In this document: positions 51,744 to 61,361 of the stretch, piece after piece
Layout: every line of letters starts with the position of its first letter
How positions within the stretch are numbered: position 1 is the stretch's first letter
DNA from: Perlucidibaca aquatica
Lineage (GTDB): Bacteria > Pseudomonadota > Gammaproteobacteria > Pseudomonadales > Moraxellaceae
Length of the DNA stretch: 64,000 bases
Assembly (NCBI RefSeq): GCF_001676655.1
Contig: NZ_LZDB01000002.1
Location: forward strand, 620,001 to 684,000
Direction of reading: 5' to 3'
Translations under genes and position numbers: made by a program
Notes under the pieces: generated by a model
Databases searched by the model: none
What the model saw: the letters and a program-made list of their open reading frames with translations, nothing else
Told to the model about the DNA's origin: nothing

Positions 51744-52970
51744 ATGAGCTTTCGTATCGCACTCAGTGGCTTGAACTCAGCAGCCACCCACTTAGATGTC
51801 ACTGCCCACAACATTGCCAACGTCAACACGGCCGGCTTTAAGTCCTCGCGCGCGTTGTTTTCGGATGTGTTTGCTACCGCCAGTAATGATCTGTCGGCCA
51901 CGGCGACCGGGGCAGGTGTGCAGGTGGCCTCGATTCAGCAAAAATTTGGTCAAGGTAATGTGGATTTCACCAACAACAACCTCGATATGGCCATCAGTGG
52001 CGAAGGCTTCTTTGTCATGAAAGGGCGTGAGGGCACGGTGTATAGCCGAGCCGGAGCTTTTAGCGTGGATCGCGAAGGCTTTGTGGTGAATAACGATTTG
52101 CAACGTCTACAAGTATTCCCGGTCTCTGAAACCGGAGAATTCGCTACGGGTGCCCTCAGTGATGTGCGTTTGCTCACCACCGAAAGTCCCCCCAAGGCCA
52201 CCAATAAAATTGAAGTGGGTGTGAACTTGCCCGCTAACGCGCCTCAACCTGCGGGTGTCTTTAGCAGTGCTAACCCCAGCACCTATAACCATGCCACCTC
52301 CATGACGGTGTATGACTCGCTGGGCACGCCACACACCAGCACGATCTATTTCATCAAAGAGCCCGCTGCCAATACCTGGACTCAGCGTCTGTTTGTGGAT
52401 GGCAATGAGCGCGGCTCACCCCAGCAGCTCACCTTTGATTCAGCCACGGGCAAATTGGCGACCCCTGCCGGTGGGGCATTACCCACGGTAACGGTGACGG
52501 GAGCTCAACTCGGTACCGGATCTGCCGATTTGGCATTGGATTTCAATTACAACGGCTCCACTCAGTATGGCCAAGGGTTTGGTGTGAATAGCCTGTTCCA
52601 AGACGGCTACACCACGGGGCGTATGACGGGCGTGGAAGTGGATAAAACCGGTGTGGTATCGGCCCGATTCACCAATGGTCAGCTGAAATTGCTGGGTCAG
52701 GTGGCCTTGGCCATTTTCTCTAATCCGAATGGTTTGCAGCAGCTCGGTGAAACCTCGTGGGCAGAGACGTTCACATCGGGTGGCCCGCGTTTAGGCCAAG
52801 GCGGAAGTTCTAACTTTGGTCTGTTGCAGGCCGGTGCCTTGGAGTCGTCAAACGTGGACTTAACCGAGCAGCTGGTAGAAATGATCACGGCCCAACGCAA
52901 CTTCCAAGCCAATGCCCAGATGATTTCCACCGCCGACCAGGTCACGCAAACCATCATCAACATGCGTTGA
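51744..52970 (+). CDS. flgE: Flagellar hook protein FlgE
   Basis: 408 aa: SFRIALSGLNSAATHLDVTAHNIANVNTAGFKSSRALFSDVF at the N terminus, internal FlgE domains (TVYDSLGTPHTSTIYFIKE) and the C-terminal ESSNVDLTEQLVEMITAQRNFQANAQMISTADQV. It polymerises into the hook. Confidence 0.98.
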   Translation: MSFRIALSGLNSAATHLDVTAHNIANVNTAGFKSSRALFSDVFATASNDLSATATGAGVQVASIQQKFGQGNVDFTNNNLDMAISGEGFFVMKGREGTVYSRAGAFSVDREGFVVNNDLQRLQVFPVSETGEFATGALSDVRLLTTESPPKATNKIEVGVNLPANAPQPAGVFSSANPSTYNHATSMTVYDSLGTPHTSTIYFIKEPAANTWTQRLFVDGNERGSPQQLTFDSATGKLATPAGGALPTVTVTGAQLGTGSADLALDFNYNGSTQYGQGFGVNSLFQDGYTTGRMTGVEVDKTGVVSARFTNGQLKLLGQVALAIFSNPNGLQQLGETSWAETFTSGGPRLGQGGSSNFGLLQAGALESSNVDLTEQLVEMITAQRNFQANAQMISTADQVTQTIINMR

Positions 52971-52999
52971 TGAGGGGGCCGTAGCAGGAGGGTAGAACC

Positions 53000-53740
53000 A
53001 TGGACCATATGCTTTATGTCGGCATGACCGGTGCGCGCGCCATGCAGTTAGCGCAAGCCACTAACGCCAACAATTTAGCCAATGCCAGTACCTCCGGTTT
53101 TCGCGCCGACTTTCATCAGCTGATGGCAGAGGCGGTGACAGGCCCCGGCTTAGCCACTCGCGTGAATGCCGTGGCCGGTGAGCGTGCCAGCCAATTGCAA
53201 GCGGGCCCCATTCAGCAGACCGGTCGCGAGTTAGATGTCGCGATCACGGGTGAGGGCTGGCTGGCCGTGCAGGATGGCCAAGGAAAAGAGGCGTATAGCC
53301 GTCGCGGGGACTTACAAATCACGGTGACGGGGCAGCTGCTAAACGGTGCCGGGCAGCCGGTTTTAGGTGAAAACGGCCCCGTCTCCATTCCGCCTCACAG
53401 CAGCCTCACCATTGGCCGGGATGGTTCTGTTTCGGTGATTCCATTGGGGCAGGGGGCGGACACGCTCGCCGTGGTGGATCGCATCAAGTTAGTCACCCTT
53501 GATCAATCGCAGGTCATCAAAGGCAACGACGGCTTAATGCGCCAACAAGACGATAAGCCGGGTGAAGTGTCGGCAGCCATTGGTCTGCAGTCCGGCAGTT
53601 TGGAAGGCTCCAACGTGAATACGGTTGATGCCATGGTGAACATGATCAGCCTGTCTCGCTCTTACGAGATGCAAGTGAAGATGATGCAAACCGCAAAAGA
53701 TATGGCCGATACCGGCACGCGCTTAATGCGTCTGGAATAA
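53000..53740 (+). CDS. flgF: Flagellar proximal rod protein FlgF
   Basis: 246 aa: [43 protein letters not shown] and the C-terminal [36 protein letters not shown]. It starts after a GGAGGG ribosome site and is 16 bp upstream of flgG. Confidence 0.97.
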   Translation: MDHMLYVGMTGARAMQLAQATNANNLANASTSGFRADFHQLMAEAVTGPGLATRVNAVAGERASQLQAGPIQQTGRELDVAITGEGWLAVQDGQGKEAYSRRGDLQITVTGQLLNGAGQPVLGENGPVSIPPHSSLTIGRDGSVSVIPLGQGADTLAVVDRIKLVTLDQSQVIKGNDGLMRQQDDKPGEVSAAIGLQSGSLEGSNVNTVDAMVNMISLSRSYEMQVKMMQTAKDMADTGTRLMRLE

Positions 53741-53756
53741 CTCTGAGGATGTCACT

Positions 53757-54542
53757 ATGAACGCAGCACTTTGGGTCGCCAAGACCGGCCTCGATGCCCA
53801 GCAAACCCGTATGCAGGTGGTCAGCCATAACTTGGCCAACGCCAACACCACAGGCTTTAAGAAAGATCGTGCGGTCTTCGAAGATTTGCTCTACCAGAAT
53901 GTTCGCCAGGCCGGTGGCCAAGAAACACAACAGACGCGTCTACCCACGGGCCTGCATTTAGGTACGGGTGTGCGCGTTGTGGCCACAGAGAAAATTCATG
54001 CCCAAGGCACGGTGTCGCAAACCGGTAATAGCCTAGATGTCGCCATTGATGGTCGCGGCTTTTTTCAAGTGCGTCAGGCCGATGGCACCGCTGCCTATAC
54101 CCGTGATGGCAATTTCGAAGTGGATAGTCAGGGCCAGCTAGTCACGGCCAGCGGCAATATTGTGGAGCCCGGCATCACCATTCCCCAAGGCACCCAGTCC
54201 ATCACCATTGGTAGCGATGGCACGGTGACCGCACAGCTTCCTGGACAGGCCACGCCCGCGCAGATCGGCAGCTTGCAGCTCACCGACTTTGTCAACGCTG
54301 CGGGTCTCATGCCTAAGGGTGAAAACCTCTATGTTGAAACGGCTGCCAGCGGCACACCGCAAACCGGTACGCCCGGACTCAATGGTATCGGTAGCTTGGC
54401 GCAGGGCGCGCTGGAAGGCTCGAATGTGAATGTGGTGGAAGAGCTGGTGAATATGATTGAGACCCAGCGTGCTTACGAAATGAATTCGAAAGCCATCTCC
54501 GCCAGCGATCAAATGCTGCAATACCTGAATAACAATGTTTAA
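53757..54542 (+). CDS. flgG: Flagellar distal rod protein FlgG
   Basis: 261 aa: [64 protein letters not shown], and [38 protein letters not shown]. It forms the distal rod through the P and L rings. Confidence 0.98.
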   Translation: MNAALWVAKTGLDAQQTRMQVVSHNLANANTTGFKKDRAVFEDLLYQNVRQAGGQETQQTRLPTGLHLGTGVRVVATEKIHAQGTVSQTGNSLDVAIDGRGFFQVRQADGTAAYTRDGNFEVDSQGQLVTASGNIVEPGITIPQGTQSITIGSDGTVTAQLPGQATPAQIGSLQLTDFVNAAGLMPKGENLYVETAASGTPQTGTPGLNGIGSLAQGALEGSNVNVVEELVNMIETQRAYEMNSKAISASDQMLQYLNNNV

Positions 54543-54558
54543 GCCCGAGGGTCTAACC

Positions 54559-55248
54559 ATGCCAAGTTTTAGCGTGCTACGCGGGCTGGTGCTATGCCTC
54601 AGCATGACCTTGTTGGCGTGTCAGCATAATGGGCTCATTAAGCCCGGTGATAAGGCTTGGCAGGCTACGCCACCGGTATTAGTGAATCCTGCGGCCGCCA
54701 CGCCGGGTGCGATTTTTCAGGCCGGGCGGGGTGCCAATTTGTTTGTGGATCATCGCGCCAATCAAGTCGGCGATGTTGTCACCATTAACTTGGTGGAAAA
54801 GACCGATGCCAGTAAGCAGTCCACTACCACCACGGCGAAGGATAGCAGTGTAGCTATTCCCACCGGCAACCTCTTGGGCGGCCCCGTGACCTTCAAAGGT
54901 CGTGACTTACTCGACACGTCGATCAGTTCAAATCAGGACTTCAAAGGCCAAGGCGCTAGCAGTCAAAGCAATCGCCTCAGTGGCAGCATTACCGTGACCG
55001 TGGCTGAAGTGTTGGCTAATGGCAACCTGCGTGTTCAGGGCGAAAAATGGGTCACGATTAATCAAGGCGAAGAATTTATTCGTGTGGCCGGCACCATTCG
55101 CCCGGTAGATGTGGGGCCCGATAACAGTGTGCCGTCGTGGAAAGTGGCCGATGCGCGCATTACCTATAGCGGCAAGGGCATGCTCAATGATGCCAATGCC
55201 ATGGGCTGGCTAGGTCGGTTATTCCAATCTGTTTTAGCGCCATTGTGA
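54559..55248 (+). CDS. flgH: Flagellar L-ring lipoprotein FlgH
   Basis: 229 aa: a lipoprotein signal [21 protein letters not shown] (lipidated Cys21), [78 protein letters not shown]. It forms the outer-membrane ring. ATG 54559 with GAGGG 8 nt upstream is chosen; an ATG at 54535 inside flgG lacks the lipoprotein form. Confidence 0.96.
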   Translation: MPSFSVLRGLVLCLSMTLLACQHNGLIKPGDKAWQATPPVLVNPAAATPGAIFQAGRGANLFVDHRANQVGDVVTINLVEKTDASKQSTTTTAKDSSVAIPTGNLLGGPVTFKGRDLLDTSISSNQDFKGQGASSQSNRLSGSITVTVAEVLANGNLRVQGEKWVTINQGEEFIRVAGTIRPVDVGPDNSVPSWKVADARITYSGKGMLNDANAMGWLGRLFQSVLAPL

Positions 55249-55258
55249 GGACATGACC

Positions 55259-56365
55259 ATGACACCGTTTAAGCATTTGCTCTGGGTCACCGTGCTGACC
55301 CTAAGTCCGCTCATGGCGCAGGCGGAACGTATCAAAGATTTGGTGTCGATTACCGGTGTGCGCGAAAACCAACTCGTCGGTTATGGCCTCGTTGTGGGTT
55401 TGCCCGGTACAGGCGATCAAACCAGTCAGGCGCCATTCACGATTCAAAGCATTCGCAACATGTTGGCGCGCTTTGGCATCAAGGTGCCTGATAACGTCAA
55501 TCCGCAGTTAAAGAACGTGGCGGCTGTGACGGTTCACGCCATGTTGCCCGCGTTTGCCAAGCCCGGCCAAAGCATTGATGTCACTGTTTCTTCTATTGGT
55601 AATGCCGGTAGTTTGCGTGGCGGCAGTCTGCTCATGGCCCCGCTTACCGGGGCTGATGGTCAAGTCTATGCCATGGCTCAGGGTAGCTTGCTGGTCGGTG
55701 GCTTAGCGGCCTCGGGTCAGGATGGTTCGCGGATTACCGTGAATGTACCCAGCGCTGGGCGCATTCCAAATGGCGCGACAGTGGAGCGACAGGCGCCGGG
55801 TCAAATTGCCAGTAACGGTGTTATCCAGCTCAATTTAAAAAACTCGGACTTCACCACTGCGCATCGTCTGGTGGAGGCTATTAATGGTCAGTTTGGTGAG
55901 GGTGTGGCAAGGGCAGTTGATGCCACCTCCATAGCCGTTACGGGGCCGCTAGATAGCGACAAACAAATCACGTTTCTCTCTTTGCTAGAAAACCTGCAAG
56001 TGAAGCCGGCCGAGGCCTCCGCCAAAGTCGTCGTGAACTCACGCACAGGCACCATTGTCATTGGCGGCACGGTAAGAACCTTGCCAGCCGCCGTTACCCA
56101 TGGCTCGCTCACTGTCACGATCAGTGAAAAGCCGGAAGTCAGTCAGCCCGGGCCCTTCTCCAAAGGCGAGACTACGGTCGTGCCCCGGTCCGAGATTGCC
56201 GTTGAGCAAGCCACCCCTCGCATGTTCAAGCTCGACACAGGCAACACGCTGGATGATGTGGTGCGAGCCATCAATGCCGTGGGCGCATCACCTTCAGACT
56301 TGGTCGCCATTTTAGAAGCGCTCAGCCAGGCCGGCGCCTTACGCGCTGAGCTCATCGTGATCTGA
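55259..56365 (+). CDS. flgI: Flagellar P-ring protein FlgI
   Basis: About 368 aa: a signal peptide ([19 protein letters not shown]), then [33 protein letters not shown] and the C-terminal [44 protein letters not shown] 55259 is favoured because the GAGG site is 8 nt upstream, while ATG 55253 is only 2 nt from it. FlgA chaperones this protein into the P ring. Confidence 0.96.
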   Translation: MTPFKHLLWVTVLTLSPLMAQAERIKDLVSITGVRENQLVGYGLVVGLPGTGDQTSQAPFTIQSIRNMLARFGIKVPDNVNPQLKNVAAVTVHAMLPAFAKPGQSIDVTVSSIGNAGSLRGGSLLMAPLTGADGQVYAMAQGSLLVGGLAASGQDGSRITVNVPSAGRIPNGATVERQAPGQIASNGVIQLNLKNSDFTTAHRLVEAINGQFGEGVARAVDATSIAVTGPLDSDKQITFLSLLENLQVKPAEASAKVVVNSRTGTIVIGGTVRTLPAAVTHGSLTVTISEKPEVSQPGPFSKGETTVVPRSEIAVEQATPRMFKLDTGNTLDDVVRAINAVGASPSDLVAILEALSQAGALRAELIVI

Positions 56366-56373
56366 CCATGCCT

Positions 56374-56401
56374 ATCTAATCATGGCGATCTAATCATGGC
56401 G
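56374..56401 (+). repeat. Tandem 14-bp duplication over the flgJ start codon
   Basis: ATCTAATCATGGCG occurs twice back to back. The first copy makes a decoy ORF of three codons and a stop (ATG GCG ATC TAA); the second carries the true flgJ ATG at 56396. Just before them another ATG CCT ATC TAA occurs. No Shine-Dalgarno precedes flgJ. Confidence 0.85.
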
Positions 56402-56788
56402 ATTTCAAACTCAACACCTGAAGTTATGTTTCATGACCCGCAGGCCTTACAGGGCCTTAAGCGTGAGGCCAATGCTGACCCAGCAAAAGCCTTGCTACCG
56501 GTCGCCAAACAGTTTGAATCGGTCTACCTGCAAATGATGTTGAAAAGCATGCGCGCAGCCGTACCGGAAAGCGGCTTGTTTAGTGACGAAGCAGGCAAAA
56601 CCTATCGGGATATGTTCGATAACCAACTCTCGGTAAACCTTGCTGAGCAAGGTGGCATAGGCCTTGCAAAAGTTATGGTGAAGCAACTCACGCCCGCGCC
56701 GCAAAGCGCACAAACACTGGCGTTGCAGTTGTCCCTGCGTCAAGCCGCCGTGAATACGCCGACCACGACAGGGCCCGTCGAACAGTAA
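56396..56788 (+). CDS. flgJ: Rod-binding protein FlgJ, single-domain form
   Basis: 130 aa. The rod-binding domain is complete (KALLPVAKQFESVYLQMMLKSMRAAVPESGLFSDEAGKTYRDMFDNQLSVNLAEQGGIGLAKVMVKQL), but the C-terminal glucosaminidase domain found in most gammaproteobacterial FlgJ (about 300 aa) is missing. The frame ends normally, without debris of that domain before flgK. A separate muramidase must open the wall for the rod, and none is visible in the window. Confidence 0.92.
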   Translation: MAISNSTPEVMFHDPQALQGLKREANADPAKALLPVAKQFESVYLQMMLKSMRAAVPESGLFSDEAGKTYRDMFDNQLSVNLAEQGGIGLAKVMVKQLTPAPQSAQTLALQLSLRQAAVNTPTTTGPVEQ

Positions 56789-56833
56789 AGCGTCAAGAAA
56801 CCGTCAGGTGGCTTTGATGCGCAGAGGTGGTCA

Positions 56834-58450
56834 ATGGCAGACATGATGGGTACCGCGCTTTCCGCGCTCACCACGTATCAACGGGCGTTGTCCACGACCA
56901 GTCACAACATTGCCAATGCCAACACCGAGGGCTATAGCCGCCAGCGCGTTGACATGAGCACGCGAGTGGTCAATCAAGCGGGATCGGGTGCCATTGGCTC
57001 AGGCGTGCAAGTGTCTTCCCTGCGTCGTGTCTTTGACTCGTTTGTTATCGATCAGGTGCGAAGCAATACCGCCGGCCTTGCCCGAGAAGAAACCTTTTCC
57101 GGCTTAGCCACGCGTGTTGAGTCCGTGGTGTCTGACCCAACCACCGGCATCAATGCCGCCATGTCGCGTTTTTTTAATGCTGTACAGGATGTTGCAACAG
57201 ATCCTTCGTCCTTGGCCGCTCGCCGTGTATTGCTGGGCGAAGGTGAGGCCGTTACCGCCCGCGTTCGCGACATTGATAGCCAACTTGAACGCGTCGATTT
57301 AGAAGTGAACCAACGCTTACGAAGCTCGGTAGATGAAATTAATGGCTTTGCTAAACGTATCTCCGATTTAAACAAAGCCATTAGTGAGGCAACGGGGGCT
57401 AACCCCGGCATGCCGCCTAACGATCTCTTGGATGCGCGCGATCAAGCTTTAATCGGACTGAATAAGTTGGTCAAGGTCAGCACCGTTAGCCAATCGGATG
57501 GCGCGCTCAATGTGTTTATTGGTAATGGCCAGTCGCTGGTGTTGTCCAATATTCCGCAAATGCTGACCGTGTCCGCAAATCGCTTTGACCCCAGCCGCCC
57601 TGATGTGACGCTGCCCAGCGGCGGTGTTATTACCGACGCACTTGAAGGTGGGAGCTTGGGCGGTCTCATTGCCTTTCGAGAGGAAGTGCTGGCGCCAGTG
57701 CGCAGTCAGGTGGGCTTGCTGGCGTTGGGTTTGGCCAGCCAAATCAACACCATTCAACAAGGCGGACGTGACTTGAGTGGCGCCATGGGTCAGGCATTTT
57801 TTACCGTGCCGCCCGTGGTCGTGCAAAACAGTGGTTTGAACGCAGGTTCGGCGTCCGTTACCGCCAGTATTTCCCAGGTGAGCCAACTGACCGGTGACAA
57901 CTACAGTGTGGTCGCCGATGGTGCGGGCGGATTCATCCTGTTTACCCAGCCCGGCAACACGCCCGTGAGTGCGGCTGCAGTGGGCCTGAATATTAGTCTC
58001 AGTGGCACAGCAGTAGCCGGCGACACCTTTCTCATTAAACCCACGGGCGGTGTGGCGGCTGGTCTGCGACTCAACCTAACGGCATCGAGTCAGGTCGCAG
58101 CAGCAAGTGCCTCCGGCACATTTGGTGTGGGTGACAATCGCAATGCCTTGCTGATGGCAGCAGCGGAAAACCAACGCGTCTTTTTCGGGGGCACAACTAG
58201 CATCGCCGATGGCATGCAAAACCTGATCAGCGAAGTGGCCTCTACCGTGCGCTCCAGTGAGGTGAGTATGGCCTCACAAAGCCTATTACTCGAACAGTCG
58301 ATGTCGCGTCGCGACTCCATCTCTGGCGTGAACTTAGATGAGGAGGCCGCCAACCTCATGCGTTTTCAGCAGGCCTACCAAGCGGCAGCTCAAGTGGCCT
58401 CGGTAGCGAACTCCGTCTTTCAAACCATGATCGACACCTTCAGGCGCTAA
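56834..58450 (+). CDS. flgK: Hook-filament junction protein FlgK
   Basis: 538 aa: ALSALTTYQRALSTTSHNIANANTEGYSRQRVDMSTR at the N terminus and SGVNLDEEAANLMRFQQAYQAAAQVASVANSVFQTMIDTF at the C terminus, with the variable domains between. It is escorted by FlgN. Confidence 0.97.
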   Translation: MADMMGTALSALTTYQRALSTTSHNIANANTEGYSRQRVDMSTRVVNQAGSGAIGSGVQVSSLRRVFDSFVIDQVRSNTAGLAREETFSGLATRVESVVSDPTTGINAAMSRFFNAVQDVATDPSSLAARRVLLGEGEAVTARVRDIDSQLERVDLEVNQRLRSSVDEINGFAKRISDLNKAISEATGANPGMPPNDLLDARDQALIGLNKLVKVSTVSQSDGALNVFIGNGQSLVLSNIPQMLTVSANRFDPSRPDVTLPSGGVITDALEGGSLGGLIAFREEVLAPVRSQVGLLALGLASQINTIQQGGRDLSGAMGQAFFTVPPVVVQNSGLNAGSASVTASISQVSQLTGDNYSVVADGAGGFILFTQPGNTPVSAAAVGLNISLSGTAVAGDTFLIKPTGGVAAGLRLNLTASSQVAAASASGTFGVGDNRNALLMAAAENQRVFFGGTTSIADGMQNLISEVASTVRSSEVSMASQSLLLEQSMSRRDSISGVNLDEEAANLMRFQQAYQAAAQVASVANSVFQTMIDTFRR

Positions 58451-58462
58451 GGGAGATTCATC

Positions 58463-59542
58463 ATGCGTATTGCCTCCTCACAGTGGTTTCGCCAAAGCAT
58501 GAGTAGCTTGTTGGAACAGCAAGCGGCTGCGGCGAAAACGCAGCAGCAATTAGCGTCGGGTAAACGACTGTTAAAACCCTCTGATGATCCGGTGGCCGCT
58601 ACGCGTGCCGTGGATGTGACTCGTGCAGTGGAAAAACTGGCTCAATACGAGCGCAACGGTGTGCAAAGTGAGAACCGTCTGCGTCTGCAAGAAACGGCGG
58701 TGGGCGGTAGCCTCGATGTGCTGCAACGCGTGCGCGAGCTAAGCGTGCAGGCCAATAACGGCACGCAAAGTAATGACACCCGTGGCGCCATTGCCGCAGA
58801 GGTTGAGCAATTACGTGATGCCTTGCTGCAACAAGTGAACATGAAAGACGGTACGGGCAAATATCTCTTTGGCGGCTTTGGTGAAGACAAGCCACCCTAT
58901 ATGAGCTTCGCCGGTAAAGCCTTTCCCGTATTAGAAAATGCTGCCGGTTTGCGCGTGCCTGGTTTATTAGATGGCAGTGGTCAGCTAGTGCCGGCCACCT
59001 TAGTCGCGGGCGAAGTGGTGGTAGATGCCAGCTTGAATCCCGCAGACTTTACGCCATCAGCAAATGGTCAGCGCCAGGTCGATATTGGCCCTTCAGCGAC
59101 GCTGGCTGATGTGGATCCCGCCCTCTCGGTATATCAGCAGGGTACAGGCAGTGGCCGCCGTGATGTCTTAGCGGATGTGCAGGCTTTAGCCGAGGGTCTA
59201 CGCAAGCCAATCGTGTCGGATAGCACCTTTCCTGTGCCGACGGGCTCGCTTACGCAAACTCAGTTTGCCTCACTCATGTCTGATGGGCTAAGTCGCCTAG
59301 ACAGTCATATCGGGCATCTTTCTGACGTGCGTACGGGTATCGGTACGCGCCTTAATCAACTCGATGTGCAAACCAATATTCGTGCGGAATCGAGCCTGCA
59401 GTTACAGACGACCTTGTCGTCATTGCAGGACGTGGATTACGCCGATGCGATTGCGCGATTAAACCAACAGCTCACCGGTATTCAAGCCGCCCAGCAGGTG
59501 TTTACGAAAGTGCAGGGCTTGTCTTTGTTCAATTATTTGTAA
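58463..59542 (+). CDS. flgL: Hook-filament junction protein FlgL
   Basis: 359 aa flagellin-like protein: RQSMSSLLEQQAAAAKTQQQLASGKRLLKPSDDPVAATRAVDVTRAVEKL at the N terminus and a C-terminal coiled coil ending QAAQQVFTKVQGLSLFNYL. It follows flgK by 12 bp and ends the flgB operon. Confidence 0.97.
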   Translation: MRIASSQWFRQSMSSLLEQQAAAAKTQQQLASGKRLLKPSDDPVAATRAVDVTRAVEKLAQYERNGVQSENRLRLQETAVGGSLDVLQRVRELSVQANNGTQSNDTRGAIAAEVEQLRDALLQQVNMKDGTGKYLFGGFGEDKPPYMSFAGKAFPVLENAAGLRVPGLLDGSGQLVPATLVAGEVVVDASLNPADFTPSANGQRQVDIGPSATLADVDPALSVYQQGTGSGRRDVLADVQALAEGLRKPIVSDSTFPVPTGSLTQTQFASLMSDGLSRLDSHIGHLSDVRTGIGTRLNQLDVQTNIRAESSLQLQTTLSSLQDVDYADAIARLNQQLTGIQAAQQVFTKVQGLSLFNYL

Positions 59543-59610
59543 CCAAACGGCACGCCGGGAGGCTCCGTGTCAGCGATTGCAGTGATTTGTTGAGACCGTG
59601 TTAAAGCCCC

Positions 59611-59637
59611 TAAAGAAGTGCCCGGGGCTAACGATAA
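59611..59637 (+). promoter_or_regulatory. Sigma-28 (FliA) promoter of flagellin
   Basis: TAAA-N15-AACGATAA matches the FliA consensus with a perfect -35 core and 6 of 8 in the -10, exact spacer. It gives a leader of about 70 nt before fliC, ending in CGGAGAAA. Confidence 0.82.
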
Positions 59638-59714
59638 ACAGGGTGTTAGCGAGATGAAGCCACTCCGGCAGAGACCGCTACCGCCTAGTCAATAAAGACC
59701 TTCGGAGAAACATC

Positions 59715-60863
59715 ATGGCTCTGTCCATCAACACCAACGTGGCCTCCCTGAATGCTCAGCGCAATGTCGCCAAGTCACAGGAAGGTCTAGCAACTTCGCT
59801 GCAGCGCCTGTCGACCGGCCTGCGTATCAATAGCGCCAAGGATGACTCGGCTGGTCTCGCCATCAGCGAGCGTTTCAGCAGCCAGATCCGTGGCCTCAAC
59901 CAGGCAGCCCGTAACGCCAACGACGGTATCTCGCTGGTGCAAACCGCTGAAGGTGCGTTGACCGAAGTTGGCAGCAACCTGCAGCGTATCCGTGAGCTGG
60001 CAGTTCAGGCCTCTAACGGCACCAACACACAAGCCGACCGTGATGCACTGAATTCGGAAGTGACTCAGCTGAAATCGGAAATTCAGCGTGTGTCCGAACA
60101 AACCAACTTCAACGGCACCAAGCTGCTTGATGGTTCGTTCTCGGGTGTCGCCTTCCAAGTGGGTGCTAATGCCGGTGAAACCATCACCATCGCCAGCATT
60201 GCCAACACACAGGTGGCAACACTTGGCGGCACCATCAACCGTTTCAGTGCCTCAGTGTCGGCATCGGCAATTACCAGCTTCGCTACCGCGATTCCAGCCG
60301 GTGGTCTGACCATCAACGGTACCGATGTAGGTGCCATTGCTGCGGCAGGCAACTCGCAAGAGCGTGCAGGCCAAATCACGGAAGCGATCAACCGTGTTTC
60401 GTCCACAACGGGTGTCGGTGCATCGTATGACGCGACCTCCGGTCAGGTGACATTGACCAGCTCTGCTGCAGTCACCGTGGGTGGTGCGAGTGGTACGGTG
60501 GCCATCGCAGGCTTCGCCGCCGGCTCAGTGGGTACATCGACTCCAGCCGTGGGTGTGAACTCGGTCAACGTGTCCAGCTTCACCGGCGCACAAGACGCGA
60601 TCGCCATGATGGACGCGGCCTTGAAGTCGGTGAACACCTCGCGCGGTAACTTGGGTGCCATCCAAAACCGCTTCTCGTCCACCATTGCCAACTTGCAGAC
60701 CACCTCGGAAAACCTGTCGGCATCGCGTGGTCGAATTGTGGATGCGGACTTTGCGGCGGAAACGGCCAACCTGTCTAAGGGTCAGATCCTTCAGCAGGCA
60801 GGTACCGCGATGCTGTCGCAGGCTAACTCCTTGCCTCAGGGCGTGTTGGGTCTGCTGCGTTAA
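59715..60863 (+). CDS. fliC: Flagellin FliC
   Basis: 382 aa: the conserved D0/D1 N terminus ([53 protein letters not shown]) and C terminus ([70 protein letters not shown]) flank a short variable region (about 170-280) rich in Ala, Thr and Ser. It is the only flagellin gene in the window. A strongly biased codon set (AAC, CGT, CTG) suggests high expression. Confidence 0.99.
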   Translation: MALSINTNVASLNAQRNVAKSQEGLATSLQRLSTGLRINSAKDDSAGLAISERFSSQIRGLNQAARNANDGISLVQTAEGALTEVGSNLQRIRELAVQASNGTNTQADRDALNSEVTQLKSEIQRVSEQTNFNGTKLLDGSFSGVAFQVGANAGETITIASIANTQVATLGGTINRFSASVSASAITSFATAIPAGGLTINGTDVGAIAAAGNSQERAGQITEAINRVSSTTGVGASYDATSGQVTLTSSAAVTVGGASGTVAIAGFAAGSVGTSTPAVGVNSVNVSSFTGAQDAIAMMDAALKSVNTSRGNLGAIQNRFSSTIANLQTTSENLSASRGRIVDADFAAETANLSKGQILQQAGTAMLSQANSLPQGVLGLLR

Positions 60864-60874
60864 GCACAGCAAGT

Positions 60875-60896
60875 GGAGTGAGCTTAGGCTCACTCC
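60875..60896 (+). terminator. Hairpin downstream of fliC (first of a tandem pair)
   Basis: GGAGTGAGC-TTAG-GCTCACTCC is a perfect 9-bp stem with a 4-nt loop, 12 bp after the fliC stop. There is no U-run, so partial termination or mRNA 3'-end protection is likely. Confidence 0.65.
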
Positions 60897-60913
60897 ATCC
60901 GTTCCTGGCTGGC

Positions 60914-60940
60914 AGGGAGTGAGCGTAAAGCTCATTCCCT
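60914..60940 (+). terminator. Second hairpin between fliC and flaG
   Basis: AGGGAGTGAGC-GTAAA-GCTCATTCCCT is an 11-bp stem with one G-T pair. It shares GGAGTGAGC with the first hairpin, so the two could form alternative mutually exclusive pairings. Confidence 0.6.
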
Positions 60941-60969
60941 GTTGGCGTTGGTGATGTGTCGAGGTCATC

Positions 60970-61332
60970 ATGAATAGTCTCAATGCGCTGAGCGCCATCC
61001 CCAACGCGCTGCCTCAGCAAAAAGCACCGCAGTTAAGCGTGGTGGCCAATCTTCGCAATTTAGATATTCCAACTGCCGAGCCGGCGGGTGCGTTGGAGCG
61101 AGAAAACCCGACCAGTCCCAACGCCTCTGAATTACAGGGATTGACCGAGCTATTGCAGCAACATCAACAACACCTGGCCTTCTCGATTGATGAAGGCAGT
61201 GGCACCACGGTCATGCGCGTTATTGATACCGACTCGGGCGACATCATTCGCCAAATGCCAACTGAAAGTTGGCTCAAGTTAGCGCAAGAATTAGCGGATT
61301 CAACATCGGGCCTGATAAGTGATCGGGCCTAG
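60970..61332 (+). CDS. flaG: FlaG family flagellar protein
   Basis: 120 aa: a low-complexity N half and the FlaG domain LQQHQQHLAFSIDEGSGTTVMRVIDTDSGDIIRQMPTESWLKLAQELA. FlaG influences filament length in several genera. It sits between fliC and fliD, as in Pseudomonas. Confidence 0.93.
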   Translation: MNSLNALSAIPNALPQQKAPQLSVVANLRNLDIPTAEPAGALERENPTSPNASELQGLTELLQQHQQHLAFSIDEGSGTTVMRVIDTDSGDIIRQMPTESWLKLAQELADSTSGLISDRA

Positions 61333-61361
61333 TGTGAGGTTTAACGAACGAGGGTAGTGCT

